Assembly (NCBI GenBank): GCA_022824865.1
Contig: JAJDZD010000056.1
Span: 1-34,086, forward strand
Direction of reading: 5' to 3'
Origin: Chloroflexota bacterium
GTDB taxonomy: Bacteria > Chloroflexota > UBA11872
Length of the DNA: 34,086 nucleotides
Under the pieces are notes generated by a model. The model was not told the origin of the DNA, made no database searches, and saw only the letters and a program-made list of their open reading frames with translations. Below, piece by piece: positions 17,208-24,976 of the stretch (position 1 is its first letter; each line of letters opens with the position of its first letter). The position numbers and the translations under genes were made by a program.

Positions 17208-18020
17208 ATGCGCATCGCCTGCGTCCAGGTCGCCACCGTCGACGGTGAGATCAATGCCAACCGCGCGCGTGCCCTGGGCCTCACGGAACAGGCGCTGGCC
17301 GAAAACCCGGATCTGGTGATCCTTCCGGAATTGGTCACAACCGGCTATTGCACCAACGATTACACGACGGTTGCGGAGGATCTCGAAGGTCTGACCGTTC
17401 GTGCCTTCGCTGATCTGGCAGCCTCATCTGGCGCATGTATCGCCGTCGGCCTTGTAACCCGCACGCCGGGCGGCCACCCGCAAAACGGCAGCGTGATCCT
17501 TGGCCCCCACGGCGTCGTCGGCACCTACGCCAAGGCCCACATGTGCGTGAACGACGACCCGCGCGTCGACGAGTCCACGGCGTTCGCCCGCGGCGAGGCG
17601 CTGGGGCTGTTCGACCTCGACGGGGTCAGGATCGGAGTGATGATCTGCTATGACGGTCACCACGGCGAGTTGCCAGTTGCTCTCGTCGCCGGCGGTGCCG
17701 ACGTGCTGATATGGCTGAACAACCGGACCTCCATGCCAGTCTGGGAAGCTTCCGCGATCGCTAGATTCAATCGCGTGCCCGTCGCCGCCGTGAACCGAGT
17801 CGGCGAGGCCGGCTGGCAGCCGGCCGGCGCACCGCCAAGGTTTTTCACCGGGGTTTCGGCAATCGTCGATCACGAGGGCGAAATTGTCGCCGCCGCTCAC
17901 GGCGGGGAAGAAACCGTAGTCGTCGGCGATCTCGATCTCCAGGCCGGACGCCGGCGCCGGAACAGTCACGTACTGAACACTATGCAGAGTCGTCGTCCCG
18001 ACCTTTACGCCTTGACCTAG
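17208..18020 (+). CDS. Nitrilase-superfamily carbon-nitrogen hydrolase
   Basis: This is a 270-residue hydrolase cleaving an amide or related C-N bond. The Glu-Lys-Cys triad is complete: E41 in ILPELVTTGY, K109 in TYAKAHM and C147 in MICYDGHHGELP. Length and motifs fit the single-domain amidase branches (omega-amidase, N-carbamoylase or aliphatic amidase) rather than glutamine-dependent NAD synthetase. It is encoded 11 bases after the Gfo/Idh gene. With the hydantoinase-type genes in the same region, an N-carbamoyl or amide substrate is an attractive inference. A hydantoinase product would be an N-carbamoyl amino acid, the substrate of one nitrilase branch. Confidence 0.92.
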   Translation: MRIACVQVATVDGEINANRARALGLTEQALAENPDLVILPELVTTGYCTNDYTTVAEDLEGLTVRAFADLAASSGACIAVGLVTRTPGGHPQNGSVILGPHGVVGTYAKAHMCVNDDPRVDESTAFARGEALGLFDLDGVRIGVMICYDGHHGELPVALVAGGADVLIWLNNRTSMPVWEASAIARFNRVPVAAVNRVGEAGWQPAGAPPRFFTGVSAIVDHEGEIVAAAHGGEETVVVGDLDLQAGRRRRNSHVLNTMQSRRPDLYALT

Positions 18021-18114
18021 ATAGCAAAGTCATCATTTCGGCCCGAACTCGCGTTCGATGCGGCTATGATGCGCGCCGGTATTCGGGCACAACTTCTTGA
18101 ATCGGGGCAATAGC

Positions 18115-19056
18115 GTGGCAGCCGTCGGGCAATTTGTGGGTCAATCCGCATCGGAAGCGCCCGTCCGCAGCGAATGGAACCTGGCCTGGCGCCGCCTGCG
18201 ACGCAACAAGGCGGCTATGGCTGGTCTGGTCGTATTGATCGTAATTTCGCTGGCCGCAGTCTTTGCCGACTTTATTGCCACCGAAGCTGAGAATGACTTC
18301 GACATCGCGTCGACAGGACTGCCGCCATTCGCCGAACGTCTGGACCCAACCGACGACTGGCGGCCCTGGGGACAGCGTCACTTCCTGGGCACCGACGACA
18401 TTGGACGGGATGTCTTCAGCCGGATCGTGCGAGGTGCGCGCATTTCCTTGCGAATCGGGTTTTCGGCGGTCACGATCTCGCTGATAGCCGGCAGCATCCT
18501 TGGCCTGGTTTCCGGTTATTTTCGCCGCTGGCCGGACATGGTTATCAGCCGAATTCTTGACGTGATGCTGGCGTTTCCCGGGATTCTGCTGGCAATGACG
18601 GTTGTGGCATCGCTTGGGCCGGGGCTTAACAACGCCATGCTTGCGTTGGGAGTAGCCGGCATCCCGTTCTACGGTCGGGTGGTGCGCGGCACGACGCTGG
18701 CCGCGCGCGACCTCACGTATGTTCGCGCCGCGCGGGCCGTCGGCATGTCCGACGTGCGCATCATGATGCGCCACATCCTGCCCAATGTGATCAGTCCGGT
18801 TCTGATCATGGCGACGCTCGGACTAGGCGGCGCTATCCTCGCGTCGGCCACCCTCAGCTTCCTGGGCCTCGGTGCCGAGTCGCCCGCTCCCGAATGGGGC
18901 TACGAACTCTCCAAGAGCCGCAATCTGCTGCGGGAGTACTGGTGGATAGCCACATTCAACGGCTTCGCCATCGCAACGACTGTGCTTTCAATCAATCTGT
19001 TGGGCGACGGGCTGCGTGAGGCGCTCGATCCCCAGGCCAGTTCGTGGTCTGATTAG
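18115..19056 (+). CDS. ABC importer permease, DppC/OppC type
   Basis: This 313-residue inner-membrane permease belongs to the peptide/nickel/oligosaccharide ABC family. An N-terminal cytoplasmic segment (WRRLRRNKAAMAGL) precedes the first membrane helix, then comes the conserved HFLGTDDIGRDVFSRI block of the OppC N-terminal region. The EAA loop contacting the ATPases is ARAVGMSDVRIMMRHILPN. About six transmembrane helices are visible. The start is uncertain: GTG at 18115 has GGGG about eight bases upstream, and TTG at 18097 is the alternative. It partners the solute-binding lipoprotein and DppB downstream and, I infer, the DppD/DppF ATPases encoded on the other strand at 28550-30639. Confidence 0.9.
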   Translation: MAAVGQFVGQSASEAPVRSEWNLAWRRLRRNKAAMAGLVVLIVISLAAVFADFIATEAENDFDIASTGLPPFAERLDPTDDWRPWGQRHFLGTDDIGRDVFSRIVRGARISLRIGFSAVTISLIAGSILGLVSGYFRRWPDMVISRILDVMLAFPGILLAMTVVASLGPGLNNAMLALGVAGIPFYGRVVRGTTLAARDLTYVRAARAVGMSDVRIMMRHILPNVISPVLIMATLGLGGAILASATLSFLGLGAESPAPEWGYELSKSRNLLREYWWIATFNGFAIATTVLSINLLGDGLREALDPQASSWSD

Positions 19057-19138
19057 CTGAGCTTCGAGTCCATGGCATTCCGCGCGTGCATTCGGTACGC
19101 TATCGCATTCGTCGAGGCGCTGTAGTTGCGCGCCTCAA

Positions 19139-19145
19139 GGGGAGG
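19139..19145 (+). promoter_or_regulatory. Strong Shine-Dalgarno of the solute-binding protein
   Basis: GGGGAGG lies six bases before the ATG at 19152. It is one of the best ribosome-binding sites in the window and fixes the start of the lipoprotein gene over an in-frame ATG at 19086. It fits the high abundance expected of a binding protein. Confidence 0.85.
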
Positions 19146-19151
19146 TTGCAC

Positions 19152-21140
19152 ATGATCAAGACGCCGAGCGTGAGCCGGCGGCTCGTCCTTCGGACTGGCT
19201 TGGCCGGCTTGGCCGGTGGCGTCGGGGCGGCTGCATTGGCAGCCTGCGGTGAGACTCAGGTCGTCACCAAGGAAGTCCCGGTCGAGACCACGGTAGTGAA
19301 GGAAGTCCCGGTCGAGAAGATCGTCCGTGAGACCGAAGTCAGGGAAGTCCCGGTCGAAAAGATCGTGACCCAGCAGGTCGAGAAGATCGTGACCAGGACG
19401 GTCGAAGTCAAACAGGTCGTCGAAGTCCCGGTCGAGGTCGAAGTCGAGAAGGTCGTTGAAGTCGAGAAGATCGTCGAGAGGGTCGTGGAGAAGATCGTCG
19501 AGGCGGCCGCTGAGCGAGCGCCCGGCATCGACATCTACAACCTCGACGAGTCCGTGGCCATCGGCGCCAAGCCGTGGGACCCCAAGCCGGGTGGCGAAGT
19601 CAGTTACATGACCTTCGGCAATCCCACCGGCTTTGACCCGGCCACCTGGGGCGGCCGCAGCGCTGAGCCCGCAGCCGCGATGTACGACCTGCTGTACACC
19701 TACGGTAAGGGCAACCTGATTTATCCGCACCTGGCGGCTGACCTGCCGGAACCCGCAGACGACAAGCTCTCGTGGGTCATCCCGCTGCGCAACGACGTCG
19801 TGTTCCACGACGGCGAGCCGTTCAACGCCGACGCGGCCGTCTTCAACTTCCAGCGCTTCCTGGACCCGGATCTAGCCCGCGGCCACGTCATCCGCGACGT
19901 TGCGTCCATGGGCAGCGTGGAGAAGGTGGACGACTTCAAGATTCGGATCTCCACTCCACAGCCGCAGTCGCCTCCGTCGTTCCTTCACTCCATTGCCCAC
20001 CAGCATACGGGCATGGCCTCTCCCAAGGCGGTGACGGAACGCGGCGAGGCCTTCAGCCGTGATCCCGTTGGCACCGGCCCTTTCAAGTGGTCGGGCGTTT
20101 GGGAAGATGACGTCAAGGTTGTCTTCGACCGCAACGAGGACTACAACTGGGGTCCGTCGTTCCTCGCGCACCAGGGTGCGCCGTACCCGGACCGGATGCG
20201 CCTCCAGATTCTTGGGTACAACATGACGGACAACGCCGCCGCCTTCGAGGCCGGCGAGGTTGACATCTGTCTCAACTGGTCCTTCGCGGACTACAAGCGG
20301 GTGTCCGAGAACGCCAAATACCACGTCATCGGCTACGCCGCTCCTGGTATGGGTCAGTACATGCCGCTGCACACGCAGCTCTGGCCGCTGGACGACCTGA
20401 ACGTGCGAAAGGCCCTGCTGTTCGGCGTGGACCGCCGGACGGTCACGGTGCGCGCCAATGGCGGTACCGCCCCGCTCAACATCAGCAACCTGCTGGTGCC
20501 GGGCACGATCGGCCGCAGCGCCGAGGCTGGCAAGCTCTACTCGTACGATGTGGGCATTGCCAACCAGATCCTCGACGAGGCCGGCTACGCCAAGGGCGAG
20601 GACGGCTTCCGCTACGCCTCCGACGGCCGGCGGCTGGAAATCAGCTATCCCGACCGCGGCGACCCGGTGGTCGAGCTGTTCAAGCTGGACGTGGAGAAGA
20701 ATCTCGGCATCTTCGTGGATATCCCGAAGATGGACGGCGCTACGCACCGCGAAGGCGCTTCCAAGGGTCTCTACCACACCACATGGATCGGTGTCGCGGC
20801 GCCTAGCGGCGACGTGATGTACGACCGATTCCACACCGCCTCGTACGGCGGAGCCAACCGCTCCTACTCGTTCTTCGAGTTCGACGGTATTCCCGAGTCG
20901 GCCACGCCGAACGCGAAGATCGACGGGCTGCTCGAGGCGGCGCGCGCGAGCTTCGACGCGGAAGAGGCCAAGGCGCTCTGGGAAGAGGCCGAGCTCTACC
21001 TGATGGAGAACGCGGTTGCGATCCCGCTGGTCCACGACTACCTGCCGTGGCTGACGAACCCCGACCGCATCGGCGGCGAGTTGTTCCTCGGAATCGACTA
21101 CCTGCCGTTCTTCGGTCAGTTCTACAGCACCCAGGAGTAG
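19152..21140 (+). CDS. ABC importer solute-binding lipoprotein, family 5 (SBP_bac_5)
   Basis: This 662-residue extracytoplasmic receptor of the DppA/OppA family captures peptides, oligosaccharides or similar ligands for the adjacent permeases. The leader contains twin arginines (SRRLVLRTG) and ends in a lipobox LAAC, giving lipidation at C32 and possible Tat export. Residues 37-117 form a low-complexity stalk of Val/Glu/Lys repeats (EVPVEKIV-type), as seen in many Chloroflexota binding proteins. The SBP_bac_5 domain begins near residue 140 with typical segments: DLPEPADDKLSW, LRNDVVFHDGEPFNADAAVFNFQRFLDP, DPVGTGPFKW and NVRKALLFGVDR. The ATG has a strong Shine-Dalgarno. A long perfect hairpin follows the gene before DppB. 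The ligand is not predictable from sequence. Confidence 0.95.
   Translation: MIKTPSVSRRLVLRTGLAGLAGGVGAAALAACGETQVVTKEVPVETTVVKEVPVEKIVRETEVREVPVEKIVTQQVEKIVTRTVEVKQVVEVPVEVEVEKVVEVEKIVERVVEKIVEAAAERAPGIDIYNLDESVAIGAKPWDPKPGGEVSYMTFGNPTGFDPATWGGRSAEPAAAMYDLLYTYGKGNLIYPHLAADLPEPADDKLSWVIPLRNDVVFHDGEPFNADAAVFNFQRFLDPDLARGHVIRDVASMGSVEKVDDFKIRISTPQPQSPPSFLHSIAHQHTGMASPKAVTERGEAFSRDPVGTGPFKWSGVWEDDVKVVFDRNEDYNWGPSFLAHQGAPYPDRMRLQILGYNMTDNAAAFEAGEVDICLNWSFADYKRVSENAKYHVIGYAAPGMGQYMPLHTQLWPLDDLNVRKALLFGVDRRTVTVRANGGTAPLNISNLLVPGTIGRSAEAGKLYSYDVGIANQILDEAGYAKGEDGFRYASDGRRLEISYPDRGDPVVELFKLDVEKNLGIFVDIPKMDGATHREGASKGLYHTTWIGVAAPSGDVMYDRFHTASYGGANRSYSFFEFDGIPESATPNAKIDGLLEAARASFDAEEAKALWEEAELYLMENAVAIPLVHDYLPWLTNPDRIGGELFLGIDYLPFFGQFYSTQE
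19260..19502 (+). repeat. Repeats encoding the Val/Glu/Lys stalk of the lipoprotein
   Basis: In-frame imperfect DNA repeats share the core GAAGTCCCGGTCGA (near 19272, 19302, 19344 and 19425), followed by shorter GTCGA(A/G)AAG units. They encode residues 37-117, alternating V/I with E/K/T/R. Such sequence should form a beta-rich or extended stalk lifting the binding domain from the membrane. Similar units can expand or contract by slippage or recombination. Confidence 0.85.
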
Positions 21141-21152
21141 ATTCGGACGTAA

Positions 21153-21199
21153 TGCGAAAGGCGTCCGGCCGGCTGATGCCGGCCGGACGCCTTCTCGCA
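21153..21199. terminator. Strong hairpin between binding-protein and DppB genes
   Basis: A perfect 16-bp stem (21158-21173 with 21178-21193) has a TGAT loop and extends by five more pairs (21153-21157 with 21195-21199) past one bulged base. There is no T run afterwards, so it may act as a partial terminator or an mRNA-stabilising element. Either would raise binding-protein output relative to DppB. Confidence 0.7.
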
Positions 21200-21226
21200 C
21201 CGTACCGTCCGGAACACGGCTGAGCG

Positions 21227-22204
21227 ATGGGCGCTTACATTCTGCGTCGCGGGCTCTACACCATCCCCGTCTTATTCGGGGTGTTGTTGTCCGTATTCGT
21301 CCTGATGCGTCTTGTTCCCGGAGATCCCATCGCACTGTTCTATGCGACTGGCGGTGTCGGGGATTCAGGGGCCACCGCCGGGAGTGGCGGTGAAGTCAGC
21401 CGGGCCGCGCTGGAAAAACTGCGCGAGAGCTACAACCTCGACAAATCCGTACCACACCAGTTTGTGCTCTACGTTAGGGACGTGTTCCGCGCCGACTTTG
21501 GCGACTCGATCCAGTATCGTCGCCCGGTCACTGACCTGATCAAGGATCACGCACCCGCCACCATTCAACTCACGTTATCCGGCATGGCCGTGGCTCTTGC
21601 GATCGGATTGGGCGCCGGCATCCTTTCAGCCATTCGACGTCACACGTGGGTCGACTACGGCGCCCAGATCTTCGCCATCCTCGGCGTGTCATTCCCTAGC
21701 TTCTTCCTGGCAACCATCCTAATCCTGATCTTCGCCATCAACCTGAATTGGCTGCCCGTGATCTCGAACGGAGTCGGCCCACAGCTCATCATGCCGGCCA
21801 TCACGCTCGGAACCGCGGCGGCCGCGATTCTGGCCCGGCTCACCCGCTCGTCGATGCTTGACGTCCTCTCGCGTGACTACATTCGCACGGCACGGGCTAA
21901 GGGGGTAGGCGAACGAAATGTCATCTGGGTGCATGGTCTTCGCAATGCCATGATTCCCGTCCTTACCGTAGTTGGCCTGGAATTCGGTTCACTCTTGGGC
22001 GGCGCAGTTGCTATCGAGGCCGTCTTTTTTCGCCAGGGTCTCGGATTGCGACTGGTCGATGCCATCGAAGCCCGCGACTACCCCGTCATTCAGGCTCTCG
22101 TCTTACTCGCCGCCGTCGTTTACGCCGTTGTGAATCTCCTGGTAGATATCCTCTACACGTACGTTGACCCACGCGTACGGCTGACCGATCAAAAAGCGAA
22201 CTGA
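21227..22204 (+). CDS. ABC importer permease, DppB/OppB type
   Basis: This is a 325-residue inner-membrane permease. The N-terminus (YILRRGLYTIPVLFGVLLSVF followed by RLVPGDP) is the hallmark of DppB/OppB proteins. The periplasmic DKSVPHQFVLYVRDVFRADFGDS segment and the EAA loop (ARAKGVGERNVIWVHGLRN) are in place. Six membrane helices are visible. It forms the translocation pore with the DppC-type permease encoded before the binding protein, an unusual C - binding protein - B gene order. The ATG has only a weak ribosome-binding site, which together with the upstream hairpin suggests lower expression than the binding protein. Confidence 0.95.
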   Translation: MGAYILRRGLYTIPVLFGVLLSVFVLMRLVPGDPIALFYATGGVGDSGATAGSGGEVSRAALEKLRESYNLDKSVPHQFVLYVRDVFRADFGDSIQYRRPVTDLIKDHAPATIQLTLSGMAVALAIGLGAGILSAIRRHTWVDYGAQIFAILGVSFPSFFLATILILIFAINLNWLPVISNGVGPQLIMPAITLGTAAAAILARLTRSSMLDVLSRDYIRTARAKGVGERNVIWVHGLRNAMIPVLTVVGLEFGSLLGGAVAIEAVFFRQGLGLRLVDAIEARDYPVIQALVLLAAVVYAVVNLLVDILYTYVDPRVRLTDQKAN

Positions 22205-22246
22205 TCAACACGGAACCTGCAGGTTCGTCCAAGCCCCTCGAGTCGC

Positions 22247-23188
22247 GTGAAACTCTGCATCTCCACCGCCTGCTACCGCTGGATGCTGGATCCGCATCGG
22301 CGTCGTGATCGTCCTGAGCACCGCAACTTCGGCTGGCCTCCGGCGTTCCTGCAATCCGAGCCCCCGCCGCAACCGGGCGTGATGCGCCATGACTGGATGC
22401 TGGCCAAGACGCGCGAATTGGGTCTGGAAGGCTTCTACATGCACGCTGCGGACGTCGGAGACCTCGCGACGGTTGAGGATTTTGGCGCGCGCATGCACGC
22501 CGCCGGTCTCATCTTCAACGGTGGGCTAACGGCCAACTGGGCGGCCATGGCCGACGAATGGGATAGGGAATACCGCGAACGAGCAATCGAACACGTCAAA
22601 CTCAACGCTCGCAGCGGCGCGACCATCGCTACTGTCACCCACCTCATGGCCGGGGTGCATAACCACTTCACCACCGATCCGCCAGTCGGCGAGCAAATCG
22701 AGCGCGCCATCCGAAACTTCAGCACCATCCTTCCGGCCTGTCGGGAGCATGGCGTCACCCTGGCCTTCGAGAACCACATGGACTACCGGCTGAGCGAGGT
22801 CGTGGCCATCGTCCAGGGCCTCGACTGCGAATACGCCCGGATTACCCTGGACACAGCCAACCCATTCCTGGTTCTTGAGGATCCGTTGCAAGGAGCCAAA
22901 CTTGCTGCGCCCTACACCGTGGCGGTGCATCTGAAGGACTTCACTGTCCACCCGCTCACCGAGACCTGGGAACCGGAACTCCACTGGGCGCCGGTCGGTC
23001 GCGGTGACTCCCGGATTGCGGAAGTCCTCGACCTGCTCCAGGCGGAAGCGCCGAATCCGGATGAACTCCTCGCACACATCGAGATCGCGGGCTTGCCCCA
23101 GACGGATCCCGACTGCTGGGTGCGCGCCAGCATCGCCCACCTCCGTCGGCACGCCGCCGATCACTTCCCGAACCAGGCAGCCGCGTGA
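22247..23188 (+). CDS. Sugar phosphate isomerase/epimerase family protein (intact)
   Basis: This is a 313-residue TIM-barrel protein of the xylose-isomerase-like (AP endonuclease 2) superfamily, which holds ketose epimerases, inosose dehydratase and related enzymes. All four expected metal ligands can be aligned: E175 in LAFENHMDYR, D202 in TLDTAN, H228 in AVHLKDF and E279 in HIEIAG. It is therefore likely an active Mn/Mg/Co-dependent isomerase or epimerase acting in the cytoplasm on the imported compound. The start is GTG at 22247, 42 bases after DppB. Its end overlaps the following paralogue by four bases (GTGA), so the two are translationally coupled. Confidence 0.88.
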   Translation: MKLCISTACYRWMLDPHRRRDRPEHRNFGWPPAFLQSEPPPQPGVMRHDWMLAKTRELGLEGFYMHAADVGDLATVEDFGARMHAAGLIFNGGLTANWAAMADEWDREYRERAIEHVKLNARSGATIATVTHLMAGVHNHFTTDPPVGEQIERAIRNFSTILPACREHGVTLAFENHMDYRLSEVVAIVQGLDCEYARITLDTANPFLVLEDPLQGAKLAAPYTVAVHLKDFTVHPLTETWEPELHWAPVGRGDSRIAEVLDLLQAEAPNPDELLAHIEIAGLPQTDPDCWVRASIAHLRRHAADHFPNQAAA

Positions 23189-24198
23189 GACTCGGGCTCT
23201 CGGCCGACACCTACCGCTGGATTGCCTACCCCTGGATGCGGGTCGATCGGCCGGCTTTTCGCGCCGCCAGCCACTACGCGCCGCACATACTCTCGCTTGC
23301 TCCCCCGAACTCCGATGCCGACTTGCCCGACTGGCTACTGGATCGTGTCCGCGCGCATGGGCTATCCGCACTCACGATGGACCTCGGCCTGCTCAGGAAC
23401 CGGGCTCGCGCATCAGCCTTCGGGGCCCGCTGTGCCGACGCCGGCGTGCAACTCCTTGGCAGCGTATCCGTTGATCTCGTCGCCGGACCCGATCGCTGGG
23501 GACATGCCGCCTCCAAAGGTTCGACCGCACACTTCGACCAGGAGCGAGCCAGCAGTCTGCAGTCTGGCTGGTCTGGTGATAGCGAAGCTTTAGTCGCTGC
23601 AACCGCAATGTGCCTGGCCGCGGACGCCGGCGCATCCGTCCTTAGCCTGGTCCATGGGCAGCCCGACCGCCCCAATCGCTATTCGCCCGGGCCTGTCCTC
23701 GCCGACCAACTGCAACGAATCGAGTCCAATGTGCGGACACTTCTCCCGCTCGCAGCCGATACGGGTCTCACGCTGGCACTCGAACCGCACATGGACTACC
23801 GCTGCGTCGAACTCGTCCCTGTCGTCGAAGCAATTGCGTCCCCCCATCTCCGACTCGTCCTCGACGTCGCCAGCCCCCTCGCCGTCACGGAAGATCCGCT
23901 AGACGCCGCCCGCCTCGCGGCGCCCTACGTGGTCGCCACCCAACTACGCGACATGCGCGTCCAGGCCCTCACCGAAATTGCTACCGGTGCGCTCTTTCAC
24001 ACCCCAATCGGCGAGGGCCATGTCCCGGTGGACCAGATCCTGGACATCCTCCACGACCGCTCGGCCGATCCCGACGGGATGATTCACTGCCTTAAGATCG
24101 TCACTCGCCCGGAACATGACGTCGAAGCCTGGCTGACTGCCTCGCTCGCAACGGTTCGGGCCTATGCCTCGCAGAGTTCGTCGCACGGCGCGGCGTGA
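23185..24198 (+). CDS. Sugar isomerase-family paralogue lacking two metal ligands
   Basis: This 337-residue tandem paralogue shares many landmarks with the preceding protein: ALEPHMDYR against AFENHMDYR, EDPL..A.LAAPY, and PIG.G against PVGRG. Two metal ligands are kept (E200, D227). The His is replaced by Gln (Q253 in ATQLRDM) and the last Glu by Lys (K304 in HCLKIVT), so the ordinary metal site should be broken. It may be a regulatory or structural partner in a heteromer, or catalyse something different. A GTG start overlaps the upstream stop (GTGA). It is followed after 22 bases by the PhyH-like gene. The reading frame is full length, so it is not a simple pseudogene. Confidence 0.83.
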   Translation: MRLGLSADTYRWIAYPWMRVDRPAFRAASHYAPHILSLAPPNSDADLPDWLLDRVRAHGLSALTMDLGLLRNRARASAFGARCADAGVQLLGSVSVDLVAGPDRWGHAASKGSTAHFDQERASSLQSGWSGDSEALVAATAMCLAADAGASVLSLVHGQPDRPNRYSPGPVLADQLQRIESNVRTLLPLAADTGLTLALEPHMDYRCVELVPVVEAIASPHLRLVLDVASPLAVTEDPLDAARLAAPYVVATQLRDMRVQALTEIATGALFHTPIGEGHVPVDQILDILHDRSADPDGMIHCLKIVTRPEHDVEAWLTASLATVRAYASQSSSHGAA

Positions 24199-24210
24199 TG
24201 AGCGGCGTCG

Positions 24211-24216
24211 GGAGGA
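24211..24216 (+). promoter_or_regulatory. Shine-Dalgarno of the PhyH-like gene
   Basis: GGAGGA lies four to five bases before the ATG at 24221. It selects this start over an upstream in-frame ATG at 24164 inside the isomerase gene. Confidence 0.8.
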
Positions 24217-24220
24217 ATGC

Positions 24221-24967
24221 ATGAACGACCATGACCGCTATCTGTTCGACTTGCAGGGCTACGTGACCATTCCCAACGCAATTGACGCCGATACCGTGGC
24301 CGCGCTGAACGAGATTCTCGATGGAAAGATCGCCGAGGAAACGCCGGCCGACGCGATGACCCATCGCTTCGTCAATCTGCTCGAATGGGGCCAGCAGTAC
24401 ATTGATCTGCTGGACCCGCCCAAGATCGTGCCGTATCTCGACGCCATCCTGGGTCCAAAGTTCCGATTGGATCACACCTATCTGGACATCATCCGAGGCG
24501 GACTAAGCCCCATTGGCGCCACGCTCCACGGTGGCGCCATGCCGTTCAATCCGGTGCAGTACTTCCACTACAGCAACGGCGAATTTCACAACGGCTTGTC
24601 CGTCGTCGCCTTCAATCTGGCCGACGTGAATCCGGGCGACGGCGGCTTCGCCTGCGTGCCCGGCAGCCACAAGAGCAATCTGCCATTCCCGGACGAATGG
24701 AAGGATCTGACCGACGAGCACGACACCGTCAAGCGTGTCACCGGGCCGGCCGGCACGGCCATCATCTTCACCGAGGCGCTCACCCACGGCCCCCTGCCGT
24801 GGACCGCCGACCACGAGCGACGCACGATCTTCTACAAGTACAGCCCAAACCCACTGGCATGGTGGGGCGAGTATCCGACGCCCGAAGGCCTGCAGGGTCT
24901 CACGGAGCGCCAGCAAGCAATCCTGGAAGGCCCTAATGCCCGCTACCCCGAGCGCGGAATCCGCTGA
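24221..24967 (+). CDS. Phytanoyl-CoA dioxygenase (PhyH)-like protein
   Basis: This is a 248-residue protein of the PhyH-like Fe(II)/2-oxoglutarate oxygenase family. The double-stranded beta-helix landmarks are GDGGFACVPGSHKSNLP (about 139-155) and FTEALTHGPLPW with the distal His (H189), then the 2-oxoglutarate-binding Arg in HERRTIFYKY (about R200-201). The usual HxD metal motif is not obvious: the candidates are LHGG (H103) and FHNG (H123), each with Gly where Asp is expected. It may use a different ligand set or be non-canonical. It ends the plus-strand run, only nine bases from the stop of the convergent gene, leaving no room for a normal terminator. If active, it would hydroxylate the imported substrate or its derivative. 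Confidence 0.85.
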   Translation: MNDHDRYLFDLQGYVTIPNAIDADTVAALNEILDGKIAEETPADAMTHRFVNLLEWGQQYIDLLDPPKIVPYLDAILGPKFRLDHTYLDIIRGGLSPIGATLHGGAMPFNPVQYFHYSNGEFHNGLSVVAFNLADVNPGDGGFACVPGSHKSNLPFPDEWKDLTDEHDTVKRVTGPAGTAIIFTEALTHGPLPWTADHERRTIFYKYSPNPLAWWGEYPTPEGLQGLTERQQAILEGPNARYPERGIR

Positions 24968-24976
24968 CGCCTGTCG

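Noticed and set aside
19260..19502. Direct repeats considered as a CRISPR array
   Set aside because: The repeats are in frame within a lipoprotein gene and are irregularly spaced. There are no unique spacers of constant length and no cas genes.
19053..19808. Asp/Leu-repeat protein on the minus strand
   Set aside because: The apparent DLLD repeats are the reverse complement of the Val/Glu/Lys stalk repeats of the lipoprotein. The true gene has a lipobox, a strong ribosome-binding site and a known family.
19872..21335. 487-codon open frame on the minus strand
   Set aside because: It is antisense to the binding-protein gene. Its composition (many Val, Arg, His, Glu) is that of a mirror frame in G+C-rich DNA, and it has no recognisable domain.
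22213..22226. 14-base perfect palindrome between DppB and the isomerase gene
   Set aside because: About two such palindromes are expected by chance in a window this long, and it has no T run or recognised operator pattern.
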